NCBI GenBank assembly: GCA_030833145.1
Contig: JAURHT010000001.1
Span: 18,674-82,673, forward strand
DNA: 64,000 nucleotides
Direction: 5' to 3'
Source: Aquirufa sp.
GTDB taxonomy: Bacteria > Bacteroidota > Bacteroidia > Cytophagales > Spirosomataceae
Below, one piece after another: positions 17,001 through 25,462 of the stretch. The stretch's first letter is position 1. Every line of letters begins with the position of its first letter. The position numbers and the translations under genes were made by a program. Under the pieces are notes generated by a model. It was not told the DNA's origin. It saw nothing but the letters and a program-made list of their open reading frames with translations, and searched no databases.

Positions 17001-17414
17001 TTATTTTGCTGAAAGTTGTTTGAACAGGCCCATATCTAAGTACATTAAGCCCCATGTATGACCGTCCAGATCTTCTATGGTGCGCACTTGCATAAATCCT
17101 TCATCTATTAGGGGGATTGATTCAATTCCGCCGGCATTTAGAGCATTTTTAGCAAGCGTATTTACCTGTGAAAGACTCTCTAAAGGGAGGGTAAACGAAG
17201 GCCCTGATACTTGACGAAAGTCTGCTTGTGGTTTTTGGAGGTAGCTGCTAGAAAACGCATGAGACTGAAGCATAACATAGATCTGTTCGCTCCATACCAT
17301 ACATTTTTGATCATTATCCGTAAAAACTGGATTAATTGAAAAGCCTAATGCTTCATAAAAAGCTTGGGATTTTTGAAGGTTTTTAACAGGAAGATTAAGA
17401 AAGAGTTGTTTCAA
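17001..17414 (-). CDS. VOC/glyoxalase-family protein (TTG start)
   Basis: A 137-residue protein of the vicinal oxygen chelate fold: LKQLFLNLPVKNLQKSQAFYEALGF at the start (initiated by TTG) and IEDLDGHTWGLMYLD at the end. TTG 17414 was chosen because no ATG exists, the domain begins at once, and a consensus promoter lies at 17438-17471, so the longer 17543 frame would span it. Metal-binding Glu/His residues are incomplete, as in many VOC members annotated as lactoylglutathione lyase or bleomycin resistance, so function is open. It is co-transcribed with gntP. Confidence 0.8.
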   Translation of the reverse strand: MKQLFLNLPVKNLQKSQAFYEALGFSINPVFTDNDQKCMVWSEQIYVMLQSHAFSSSYLQKPQADFRQVSGPSFTLPLESLSQVNTLAKNALNAGGIESIPLIDEGFMQVRTIEDLDGHTWGLMYLDMGLFKQLSAK

Positions 17415-17437
17415 TTTTTTTAAGAATTTATCCAGCA

Positions 17438-17471
17438 CAAATATAGGATAATTTCGTCGACGAAATCCCAA
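17438..17471 (-). promoter_or_regulatory. promoter of VOC-gntP with embedded operator
   Basis: On the minus strand TTG (complement of 17469-17471) and TATATTTG (complement of 17438-17445) are 23 bp apart. The spacer holds the perfect palindrome ATTTCGTCGACGAAAT (17451-17466). A repressor bound there would block RNA polymerase. A related half (TCGACGA, 17479-17485) lies just upstream. Confidence 0.75.
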
Positions 17472-17546
17472 GATTCTATCGACGATTGGACTAAGTAATT
17501 GGGGATTCTGTGCGGAACTTTGGCCCAGTAAAAAAATCAACAAAAC

Positions 17547-18101
17547 ATGAAGAAATACCTACCCATTTTAATGACCGCCATAGTGTTTATGGCATGTAAA
17601 AGAGATGAAGATATTCATCCGACAGATGACAACGAATTAATTACGCGTGTCGAGTTAAAATTTACAGATGTAACCGCAAAGACAACCCTTACTTACACTT
17701 TTCAAGACAAGGATGGGGACCCGAAAACCGCTCCTGAAAAGTTTGATAAAATCATGTTAAATAAGGGAGTAACCTATTCCGTTTCTGTAGGGGTATATGA
17801 CGATACAAAATCGCCAGTAATGGACATTACTCAGGAAATCAACGAAGAAGCAGATGTGCATTTATTTGTCTACAAGGCTACACCGGCATCTTTATTAACG
17901 ACGACTATTTTGGACAAAGATAAAAACGGTTTACCTATAGGTTTATCTTCCTCTATTTTGACTCAGTCTACCGCTGGAACAGGTAAACTAAATCTATTAT
18001 TAAAACACCAACCTGAATTAAATGGGGTTCGTGTGAAGACGGGCCAGGAAGCCGGCGGAAGTACGGATATAGACCTGCTATTTGATGTAGAAATTAAATA
18101 A
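17547..18101 (+). CDS. calcium-like acidic lipoprotein, type 1 periplasmic-binding-fold label
   Basis: A 184-residue lipoprotein with lipobox VFMAC (Cys17). The mature region is beta-rich: ELITRVELKFTD, TYTFQDKDGDPKTAP, GVYDDTKSPVMDITQEINEEADVHLF. Homologous Bacteroidota lipoproteins are annotated as type 1 periplasmic binding fold proteins, which may be a misnomer, and commonly sit near TonB receptors. DKDGDP and DKDKNG sites could bind calcium, as inference. It is monocistronic, with its own terminator. Confidence 0.75.
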   Translation: MKKYLPILMTAIVFMACKRDEDIHPTDDNELITRVELKFTDVTAKTTLTYTFQDKDGDPKTAPEKFDKIMLNKGVTYSVSVGVYDDTKSPVMDITQEINEEADVHLFVYKATPASLLTTTILDKDKNGLPIGLSSSILTQSTAGTGKLNLLLKHQPELNGVRVKTGQEAGGSTDIDLLFDVEIK

Positions 18102-18120
18102 TTCCAGTGACTTAATTAGG

Positions 18121-18144
18121 AAGCCCTCACAAGAGGGCTTTTTT
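18121..18144 (+). terminator. intrinsic terminator
   Basis: AAGCCCTC pairs with GAGGGCTT around an ACAA loop and is followed by T4-6. It ends the lipoprotein transcript 19 bp after its stop. Confidence 0.88.
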
Positions 18145-18189
18145 ATGGTTAGCCTACAAGGTGTTCGTGGATTAAAAAATTATTTCATT

Positions 18190-18204
18190 AATTTGGACCA
18201 AATT
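18190..18204. promoter_or_regulatory. 7-1-7 inverted repeat before the metalloprotease
   Basis: AATTTGG, one base, then CCAAATT, located 10 bp upstream of the metalloprotease ATG and overlapping a near-consensus -7 box (TTAATTTG). It may be an operator. Confidence 0.4.
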
Positions 18205-18214
18205 CAAATAACGA

Positions 18215-20698
18215 ATGAAAAAAGCACTTCTCATCATCTTTGGCCTAGTAGCCACTCCATTTTTAAGCCACGCGCAAAACGCTAAAGCACCTGCAGCTGT
18301 TCAGGCTAAACCAGCCGATTCTTCTGCCACCAAAAAGCCTGCATCGAAGGCGAAATCCTACGATCAGGTAATTACTAAAGACGCCAAATCCAAGAAAGGA
18401 TTATTCACCACCCACCAAATCGGCGACAAATTCTATTTCGAAATCCCGAAAAAACACTTGGGCAAAGACATGTTATTAGTTAGCCAAATCGCCAAACTTC
18501 CAACGGGCATTGGCGGAGGCTATGTGAATGCGGGAACCTCTTCTCATGAGCAATTAATTGTGTGGGAAAAGTTCCAAGAAAAGATCTTAATCAAAATCAA
18601 ATCCTATGCGGCAGTAGCAGCAGATTCCTTGCCTATTAGCTTATCGGTGAAGGCGAATAACTACGAGCCGACGCTGTACCTATTTGACATCGAAACGTAC
18701 AGCAAGGATTCTTCGAATATTGTCATCGATGTGACCAAGTTTTACAGCAGTGACATTCCTGCGATGAGTGCATTAGATGCCTCTTTGCGTGTGACACACG
18801 GGGTAAGAAATTTAGATGCGTCACGAAGTTTCATTCGTTCTATCAAATCATTTCCTTTGAACATCGAGGTGCTGCAAGATTTCACTTACAATGCTTCGAA
18901 ACCATCCGCAACGGCCTACACAGAGACCATCAGTTTGCAGATGAATCAGTCGATGATTTTATTGCCAGAGAAGCCGATGAAACCGCGTTTATTTGATGAG
19001 CGCGTAGGTTATTTTACCCAAAAGCAATATGATTATTCGAGCGAGGAATTAAAATCCGTTCAAAAATCCTACATCCAGCGCTGGCGCCTAGAGCCTAAAG
19101 ACATGGCGGCTTACAAGCGTGGCGAACTGGTGGAACCGATCAAGCCGATTGTTTATTACCTGGATCCAGCCACTCCAATGAAGCTTCGCAAGCACATGAA
19201 GAAAGGGGTGGAGAATTGGCAAAAAGCCTTTGAGGTAGCCGGATTTAAAAATGCCATTATTTGCAAAGATCCACCTACCGCAGCGGAGGACCCAGATTTT
19301 TCACCAGAAGATATTCGGTATTCGGTGATTCGTTATGTGGCTAGTACAACGCGTAATGCAACAGGACCAAGCGTCAGCGATCCGCGTTCTGGTGAGATTA
19401 TTGAGAGTGATATTATTTGGTACCATAACCATTTGCGTTCATACCGTAATCGTTTCTTATTAGAAACAGGAGCGTCTAATCCGAACGCTCGTACGCTTGA
19501 TACGCGCGAAGAGGACATTGGCGAAATGATGGAAATGGTGATTTCACATGAGGTGGGACATGCCTTAGGTTTCCCACACAACATGGGGGCTAGTAGCTCG
19601 TATGAGGTGGAGAATTACCGCAAGGCAGATTTCACAAATAAGGAGGGAATTTCAGCTAGTATCATGGATTATGCGCGCTTTAATTACATCGCGCAGCCGG
19701 GCGATCAAGGGGTTCGCTATATTCGCAAAATGGGCCCTTATGATGATTATGCCGTGAATTGGGGCTATCGGGTGTTACCAGACGCGGCTCGTCCAGAAGA
19801 TGAAGTGCCTACGTTAGATAAGTGGATTGAGGCCAAAGCAGGGGATGCCAGATTCCGTTTTGGCAATCAAGGAACGACTTTTGATCCTAGTTCTCAAACG
19901 GAAGACATCGGAAATGATCCTATTCGTGCGAGTACCTATGGGGTGAAGAATCTGAAATATGTGGCTAAAAACCTAGCTGATTGGACGAGCAAAAAGACCA
20001 ATGATTACGAGGATTTGATCGAATTAAATGATGAATTATTGAGTTCTTGGTCGCGTTATGTGGGCCACGTGACGACGATGGTGGGCGGCGTGTATGAGCA
20101 ATACGCTAAACCGAATCAAAACATTTCTTCCTACAATCCAGTACCGAAAGCGAGCCAACAAGCCGCTGTTAACTGGTTAATTTCGAATGTATTTACGAAT
20201 GTGGATTGGTTGATCAACAGAGAAGTAGTTACCCACAACATGGCGGGTTATATCGATCGAATGAGAAGCCTACAAGTTAGCCCGTTGAACCGGATGTTAA
20301 GTTTAGAGACTTTTGCGCGTTTGGATAATTCAGGTTTGACCACCCCAAATCATTACAAGACCATTGATCTTTTTCAAGACGTACGCGGAGGCATTTGGAC
20401 TGAATTAGCAAGCGGTAAAAACATCGATCAATACCGTCGTAATTTACAGAAGGCTTACATTGAACGCATGAAATCGTTGATGACGGATCAGGCGCCTGTT
20501 GCTCCTGCTAGTCCATTCGGTGCTCGTGAAACTTATCCAGTAGCCCAATCCGATGTACGCTCGATTGTGCGTGGCGAGTTGAAGGCGCTTCAAGCTAGTA
20601 TCGCTTTAGCGAAAGCGAAGTTTGCAGATAAAGAAGTGCGCTATCACTTGGATGATTGCTTAGAGCGCGTTTCGTTGATTTTAAAACCGATTAAATAG
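18215..20698 (+). CDS. secreted zinc metalloprotease (DUF5117/DUF5118 type)
   Basis: An 827-residue protein with a signal peptide (1-21, ending SHAQ) and an Ala/Lys/Pro-rich linker to about 48. The DUF5118/DUF5117 N-terminal domains precede a zincin domain whose motif HEVGHALGFPH (His445, Glu446, His449, His455) fits the extended HExxHxxGxxH metzincin type. A Met-turn candidate is SIMDYARFNY about 45 residues later. It is a periplasmic or surface protease, probably for protein scavenging. It converges with the SRPBCC gene, overlapping 8 bp at the 3' ends. Confidence 0.93.
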   Translation: MKKALLIIFGLVATPFLSHAQNAKAPAAVQAKPADSSATKKPASKAKSYDQVITKDAKSKKGLFTTHQIGDKFYFEIPKKHLGKDMLLVSQIAKLPTGIGGGYVNAGTSSHEQLIVWEKFQEKILIKIKSYAAVAADSLPISLSVKANNYEPTLYLFDIETYSKDSSNIVIDVTKFYSSDIPAMSALDASLRVTHGVRNLDASRSFIRSIKSFPLNIEVLQDFTYNASKPSATAYTETISLQMNQSMILLPEKPMKPRLFDERVGYFTQKQYDYSSEELKSVQKSYIQRWRLEPKDMAAYKRGELVEPIKPIVYYLDPATPMKLRKHMKKGVENWQKAFEVAGFKNAIICKDPPTAAEDPDFSPEDIRYSVIRYVASTTRNATGPSVSDPRSGEIIESDIIWYHNHLRSYRNRFLLETGASNPNARTLDTREEDIGEMMEMVISHEVGHALGFPHNMGASSSYEVENYRKADFTNKEGISASIMDYARFNYIAQPGDQGVRYIRKMGPYDDYAVNWGYRVLPDAARPEDEVPTLDKWIEAKAGDARFRFGNQGTTFDPSSQTEDIGNDPIRASTYGVKNLKYVAKNLADWTSKKTNDYEDLIELNDELLSSWSRYVGHVTTMVGGVYEQYAKPNQNISSYNPVPKASQQAAVNWLISNVFTNVDWLINREVVTHNMAGYIDRMRSLQVSPLNRMLSLETFARLDNSGLTTPNHYKTIDLFQDVRGGIWTELASGKNIDQYRRNLQKAYIERMKSLMTDQAPVAPASPFGARETYPVAQSDVRSIVRGELKALQASIALAKAKFADKEVRYHLDDCLERVSLILKPIK

Positions 20699-21104
20699 TG
20701 CTTTCTGCGTAACTTTTAAAGTTATCTAAAATCATCTGCCAGCCGGCTTGTTGCATCTCCTCTGGGTTTTGATTTTCTGGCTCAAATTGTTCAGTTACTT
20801 TCGTGCCCATTTCGGTGGATGCGAAAGTAACTTTCATTTTGCAGCCATCGCCGATCACGATTTCAAGTGATTTTTGCTCCTCTATTTTCTGAAAAGTACC
20901 CCAAAAATCAAAGCTCATCGACCCATCTCTTGCCGCCATCTCATAGTGAAATTCGCCGCCTGCTTGTAAGTCTGTTGTGGCTTTAGGACAGTGCCAATCG
21001 GGAGAAGCAAAGTTCCAGTTTTGGATGTGTTCGGGAGAAGTCCATTTCTCCCAAACATGCGCGATGGGAGCGTTTATCGTTGTTTCAATTGTAATGTAAG
21101 CCAT
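20691..21104 (-). CDS. SRPBCC/AHSA1 domain protein
   Basis: A 137-residue cytosolic protein with the AHSA1-like START fold: MAYITIETTINAPIAHVWEKWTSPEHIQNWNFASPDWHCP at the start, a GEFHYEMAARDGSMSFDFWGTF core and a C-terminal GWQMILDNFKSYAE helix. These proteins bind small hydrophobic ligands in a deep cavity or assist chaperones; the ligand is unknown. Its stop overlaps the metalloprotease end; it lies 2 bp upstream in the minus direction from the GH105 end, so it could be co-transcribed with the glycosidases. Confidence 0.88.
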   Translation of the reverse strand: MAYITIETTINAPIAHVWEKWTSPEHIQNWNFASPDWHCPKATTDLQAGGEFHYEMAARDGSMSFDFWGTFQKIEEQKSLEIVIGDGCKMKVTFASTEMGTKVTEQFEPENQNPEEMQQAGWQMILDNFKSYAESTI

Positions 21105-21106
21105 GC

Positions 21107-22234
21107 CTATTTTTCTAATAAAGCGTTAACACACCAAAGCAAAGGGCCTTGGCCGTGCAAATCTCCAACAATTCTTTTACGATCCAAATAGTATTGGTGA
21201 TCATTTTTCTTGTTTGTTCCTTCGCAAATCTCTGTCAAATCACCGTTCTCGTTCACGTAATCTTGCAATTTAATCCAGGCTTTTCGCGCCGCTTTTCCAT
21301 AGGTTGCGGAAGGCAGCCAACCTTGTTTTACCCCCACAATGAAGGCATACGTAAACATGCCTGTGCAAGAAGTTTCAGGCCAGGAATTCGGGTCATTGAT
21401 TAATTGATGCCACATCCCATTGGCGTCTTGGTGTTTCAATAAAACTCCCATCATGTTCAGATAACCTTTCATGATACGTGGACGGTGTGGGTTGTCTTTT
21501 GGCAATACTTTTAATAAATCGGCCATACCAGCGGCTAACCAACCGTCGCCTCGTCCCCAATAATACGGCACATCTGGGGCATGATAAAACAAGCCATCGG
21601 CATTTTGTAAGGTGTCTAAATAGGCCACCATTTCATACCCTGCACGGTCGATGTATTTGCGGTTATTCGTTGCCTCGTAAGCTTTGGCTTGTACCGCCGT
21701 TATCATATACATGTCATCCATCCAAAAGCGCGTCACCCAACTCAGACCGGCGGCATACCAATTCCGAACGTCGGGTTTTAAGCTAGTATATTCTTCTGGA
21801 CTAAGTGTTTTGAATTCTTCATCTGCATAGGCCAGGCCTAGTTTTTTCAAATCCTGATTTCCGTTTTGTAGGTGAAAAGCTAAGGGAATGGCTCCAAAAA
21901 CGAAGTTATCCACGTGGTTTTTCTTAGGCTGCAAATGCGCCTCGGTCGTGAGTAGAAGACTTGTTTTTTCATTTAATCGTTTCAGTAAATCCGCATCATT
22001 TGTTTTCTGCGCGAAGCCCAAGGCCCCTAACCAAGTGCACACGTCGGGATAGGTGATTTGAGTCGCTGGAGGATTCGGGAAAGTAACGCCATAGCGCGAA
22101 TGAGGAACGGCCATGAAGCGCTCCGCGGTTCTTTTTCCTACGGTCAAAGGATTCGCTTTTGCAGGCCAATTCGTCAGTTCTTTTTGTGCGAAAATCGAGC
22201 TCGAAATCAGTAAAAATAGGATTAGTTTTTTCAT
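21107..22234 (-). CDS. GH105/GH88 unsaturated glycuronyl hydrolase
   Basis: A 375-residue protein with a signal peptide (1-16, ending FAQ). It shows the (alpha/alpha)6-barrel features of GH105: WVTRFWMDDMYM, PYYWGRGDGWLAAGMAD, MWHQLINDPNSWPETSCTGMFTYAF and a DLHGQGPLLW end. Enzymes of this family remove unsaturated uronic acids left by polysaccharide lyases acting on rhamnogalacturonan or ulvan-like glycans. The upstream GH29 gene ends 2 bp before it, making an operon. It is periplasmic. Confidence 0.92.
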   Translation of the reverse strand: MKKLILFLLISSSIFAQKELTNWPAKANPLTVGKRTAERFMAVPHSRYGVTFPNPPATQITYPDVCTWLGALGFAQKTNDADLLKRLNEKTSLLLTTEAHLQPKKNHVDNFVFGAIPLAFHLQNGNQDLKKLGLAYADEEFKTLSPEEYTSLKPDVRNWYAAGLSWVTRFWMDDMYMITAVQAKAYEATNNRKYIDRAGYEMVAYLDTLQNADGLFYHAPDVPYYWGRGDGWLAAGMADLLKVLPKDNPHRPRIMKGYLNMMGVLLKHQDANGMWHQLINDPNSWPETSCTGMFTYAFIVGVKQGWLPSATYGKAARKAWIKLQDYVNENGDLTEICEGTNKKNDHQYYLDRKRIVGDLHGQGPLLWCVNALLEK

Positions 22235-22236
22235 CG

Positions 22237-23577
22237 TTATTTGGCCCCATCCATGGAGCTTTGTTTGGTTTTATCTGCTTGAGGCAAACGCCCTTTTGCG
22301 TTCGAAATTTTTAATACCACGGCGTTCAGCCATTTGTTATTCGTGTAGAAACGTTGTCCATTCACGGCGCTAATGGTTAAGCCTAATGAGCTGGCATGCA
22401 CGTATGTTTTGGCATCAAAATCTTGTTTGTATTCCACGAGTTCACTTTTATAGCCCAAAATTTCTACCTGTGTTTTCTCGTTTCCAATCACGTTCGAAAG
22501 TACGAAATTCTTGCGTTCGCCGTATTTCCAGTCGTCCGCTGAAGAGCGCAAAATGAAAGCATATATGTATTTTTCATCGTTTGATTGCGTATACCAAACG
22601 CCTTCCTCTTTGATGATAGGCATGGGTTTCACGGCATAGATGGCTTCTGAATACGCGAAGTTCCAAAGTGCGATTTCGCGCAGAATGGCTTCCTGTTCGA
22701 TCTGAATTTCGCCGTTGGGTTTAGGGCCTACATTCAGCAAGAAGTTCCCCCCTTTCGCCCTGATTTCGGCTAACATATTGATGACAGTCGTACCCGATTT
22801 CTGTGGATCATTCGTGGGTTTGTATTGCCAATCTGTCCCCATCGTATAACACGCCTCCCAAGGTCTTTGAAGCGAAGCGTTAGGGGTTGTTTGCTCCGGC
22901 GTTTTCATCGCATCACGGGTGATCACTAAATCCGGATTGATTGACCAGGCAAATTCACGTAGACCATCGCCGGGGCCGTCGATGAATAGGATGTCAATTT
23001 TCCCGTATTGGGTTAATAATTCTTTGAGTTGGGCTTTATCATATTCCATCAAACCAGGATTGGTCTTCGGATAATGGGCTGGATCTTGTGCTCTACCGAT
23101 GGGCTGCTTGTGGGTATGCAAATAGTAAAAATCATCGGGGGAAAAATAAATTCCCACGGCGATACCTTCGGCGCGGAAAGCCTCTACGATTTCTTTTGTG
23201 ACGTCCCGTTTGAAAGGCGTATTCATCACATTAAATGGGGTTGTTTTCGTTTGGAACATCGCGAAGCCCGCGTGGTGTTTGGCAGTAAAAACGACGTATT
23301 TCATGCCGGCGAGTTTAGCTAGTTTCGCCCAGTCTTTGGGCTTAAACTGCTCCGGATTAAAGTAACTCGGAAGCTCGTTGATGTATTTGTTCACATAGTC
23401 GTCAGATGCGCCTGCCAGAGAATGACTGATAACCGCACCTAAACTGACATCCACATTCCAGTGAATAAACATCCCAAAACCCAAGTCTTGAAACCAATTC
23501 ACACGCTCTGGTTTATTCGACGTTTGCTGGGATAATGCTGTGAAGCTGAGAAGGATAAGGAGGAAAATCTTTTTCAT
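22237..23577 (-). CDS. GH29 alpha-L-fucosidase
   Basis: A 446-residue secreted enzyme (signal ends at ALSQQ). GH29 features are WFQDLGFGMFIHWN at the N-terminus of the barrel, AKLAGMKYVVFTAKHHAGFAMF, and the nucleophile-bearing DILFIDGPGD strand. NFLLNVGPKPNGEI ends the catalytic domain, followed by a C-terminal beta domain. ATG 23577 gives the signal; the longer TTG at 23592 adds only five residues. It releases L-fucose from glycans, and shares the operon with GH105, fitting breakdown of fucose- and uronate-rich algal polysaccharide. Confidence 0.92.
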   Translation of the reverse strand: MKKIFLLILLSFTALSQQTSNKPERVNWFQDLGFGMFIHWNVDVSLGAVISHSLAGASDDYVNKYINELPSYFNPEQFKPKDWAKLAKLAGMKYVVFTAKHHAGFAMFQTKTTPFNVMNTPFKRDVTKEIVEAFRAEGIAVGIYFSPDDFYYLHTHKQPIGRAQDPAHYPKTNPGLMEYDKAQLKELLTQYGKIDILFIDGPGDGLREFAWSINPDLVITRDAMKTPEQTTPNASLQRPWEACYTMGTDWQYKPTNDPQKSGTTVINMLAEIRAKGGNFLLNVGPKPNGEIQIEQEAILREIALWNFAYSEAIYAVKPMPIIKEEGVWYTQSNDEKYIYAFILRSSADDWKYGERKNFVLSNVIGNEKTQVEILGYKSELVEYKQDFDAKTYVHASSLGLTISAVNGQRFYTNNKWLNAVVLKISNAKGRLPQADKTKQSSMDGAK

Positions 23578-23638
23578 ATAGGTAAAAGTCAAGATTCGAG
23601 TAAATCTACCTTTTTTATGGATAATTAGGTCCTTTAAC

Positions 23639-23646
23639 TATATTTG
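23639..23646 (+). promoter_or_regulatory. -7 box for fabV
   Basis: TATATTTG, a perfect TAnnTTTG, lies 21 bp upstream of the fabV ATG at 23668. No TTG is at the usual distance. Confidence 0.6.
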
Positions 23647-23667
23647 CACAAACAAAATTCGAGCACT

Positions 23668-24870
23668 ATGATTATTGAACCTAGAATGAGAGGGTTTATT
23701 TGTTTGACATCACATCCGAAAGGCTGTGAGAAAAACGTCTTAAATCAAATTGACTACGTGAAGTCGAAGGGAGCCATCGATGGCCCTAAAAAGGTACTTG
23801 TCATCGGAGCCTCAACAGGTTTTGGTTTAGCCTCTCGCATAACGAGTGCATTCGGATCGGATGCCGCGACGATTGGCGTTTTCTTTGAAAAAGCTCCTGC
23901 TGAAGGCAAAACAGCTTCTCCAGGATATTACAATAGCCTCGCTTTCGAAGCAGCGGCTGGCAAAGCGGGTTTATATGCGAAAAGCATTAACGGCGACGCA
24001 TTCTCTAACGAAGTAAAAGCACAAACGATTGACTTAATCAAGGCGGATCTAGGCCAAGTAGATTTAGTGATTTACAGCTTAGCTTCTCCGGTTCGTCAGC
24101 ACCCGGTTACGGGCGTGTTGCACCGTTCGGTTTTGAAGCCTATCGGTGATACATTCACGGATAAAACGGTTGATTTCCACACCGGGATTGTTTCAGATGT
24201 GACGATTACACCTTGCAGCGATGAAGATATTGCGAACACGGTGGAAGTGATGGGTGGCGAAGACTGGCAGATGTGGATGGACGCCTTATTGAACGCCGGC
24301 GTTTTAGCGGATGGCGCGATGACGGTTGCGTATTCCTACATTGGACCAAAAGTAACGGAGCCAGTTTACCGCAAAGGAACAATCGGAATGGCGAAAGACC
24401 ATTTAGAAGCGACGGCATTTAAGATTACAGATGATTTGGCCAAAATAGGAGGCAAAGCCTTCGTTTCAGTGAATAAAGCCCTAGTAACGCAAGCGAGTTC
24501 AGCGATTCCTGTGATTCCTTTATACATCTCATTGTTGTACAAAATAATGAAGGCAGAAGGAACGCATGAAGGTTGCATCGAGCAAATCCAACGCCTATTC
24601 AGCGCGCGTCTGTATACGAACGGAACCATTCCAGTAGATGAAAAGGGACGTATTCGCATCGACGATTGGGAAATGAATCCAGAAGTTCAAAAAGAAGTGG
24701 CTGAATTATGGAAAGGAGCTACAACAGAAAACTTGACTGCGATTGGCGATTTAGCTGGATATAAATCGGATTTCTTAAACTTGTTCGGATTTGGATTTGA
24801 CGGCGTGGATTACGCTGCGGAGGCGAACGAAATGGTCGAGATTCCGGGGTTGATTACGGTAGTGAAATAA
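23668..24870 (+). CDS. fabV: trans-2-enoyl-ACP reductase FabV
   Basis: A 400-residue NADH-dependent enoyl-ACP (or enoyl-CoA) reductase, completing each round of fatty acid elongation. The start MIIEPRMRGFICLTSHPKGC is typical, as is the NAD-binding VLVIGASTGFGLASR. The FabV-type active-site pattern Y-x8-K is seen in YRKGTIGMAK, longer than the Y-x6-K of FabI. ATG 23668 was preferred to the upstream frame at 23644, which overlaps the promoter. FabV is naturally insensitive to triclosan in several species. It is monocistronic with its own promoter and terminator. Confidence 0.96.
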   Translation: MIIEPRMRGFICLTSHPKGCEKNVLNQIDYVKSKGAIDGPKKVLVIGASTGFGLASRITSAFGSDAATIGVFFEKAPAEGKTASPGYYNSLAFEAAAGKAGLYAKSINGDAFSNEVKAQTIDLIKADLGQVDLVIYSLASPVRQHPVTGVLHRSVLKPIGDTFTDKTVDFHTGIVSDVTITPCSDEDIANTVEVMGGEDWQMWMDALLNAGVLADGAMTVAYSYIGPKVTEPVYRKGTIGMAKDHLEATAFKITDDLAKIGGKAFVSVNKALVTQASSAIPVIPLYISLLYKIMKAEGTHEGCIEQIQRLFSARLYTNGTIPVDEKGRIRIDDWEMNPEVQKEVAELWKGATTENLTAIGDLAGYKSDFLNLFGFGFDGVDYAAEANEMVEIPGLITVVK

Positions 24871-24873
24871 ATG

Positions 24874-24903
24874 AAAAGCCATCTGAGAGGATGGCTTTTT
24901 TTA
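24874..24903 (+). terminator. intrinsic terminator after fabV
   Basis: AAAAGCCATC and GATGGCTTTT form a perfect 10-bp stem with a 6-base loop and a T tract, starting 3 bp after the fabV stop. Confidence 0.92.
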
Positions 24904-24910
24904 TGAGAGT

Positions 24911-25462
24911 ATGAACATTTTTGAGCGCATGCGTGCCGGCGGTATTATTCCGCATACTGACCCACAATGGGCGGAGGTTTGGGAGATCGTGAATCAAACG
25001 ATTGCGCTTTCTGCTAAGCTGAATGCTTCTAGTAAGGTGGAGGAGATTCGCACGATTTTATCCGAAATTTTAGGCCAAAGTATCGATTCATCGACGACGG
25101 TTTTAGTCCCATTTTCAACCAATTTTGGAAAGCATACGACGATAGGGAAAAATGTTTTTATTAACCACGGGTGTTCGTTATTAGACTTAGGCGGAATCAC
25201 GATTGAAGACGATGTGTTGATCGGGCCTCAAGTGAAAATCGTCACAGAGAATCATACCGTGAATCCGACGCAACGCAAAAGCTTGGATGTAAAGGCCGTT
25301 CACATCGGAAAAAATGTATGGTTAGGTGCTGGAGCCATTGTTTTGCCAGGTGTTACCGTAGGCGAAAATTCGATTGTAGCAGCTGGTGCGGTGGTGACCA
25401 AAGATGTGCCGAGTAATACGATTGTGGGAGGGGTGCCGGCGAGGTTTATTAAATCAATTTAA
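24911..25462 (+). CDS. hexapeptide-repeat acetyltransferase (maltose/galactoside type)
   Basis: A 183-residue left-handed beta-helix acetyltransferase of the LacA/Maa type. The N-terminal helix pair is MNIFERMRAGGIIPHTDP..., and the hexapeptide repeats run from about 75 (HTTIGKNVFINHGCSLLDLGGITI) to about 175 (GAGAIVLPGVTVGENSIVAAGAVVTKDVPSNTIVGGVPAR). The catalytic His is probably that in ENHTVNP near 115. It transfers acetyl from acetyl-CoA to a sugar or other hydroxyl acceptor. It converges with an AraC regulator, overlapping 9 bp. Confidence 0.9.
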   Translation: MNIFERMRAGGIIPHTDPQWAEVWEIVNQTIALSAKLNASSKVEEIRTILSEILGQSIDSSTTVLVPFSTNFGKHTTIGKNVFINHGCSLLDLGGITIEDDVLIGPQVKIVTENHTVNPTQRKSLDVKAVHIGKNVWLGAGAIVLPGVTVGENSIVAAGAVVTKDVPSNTIVGGVPARFIKSI

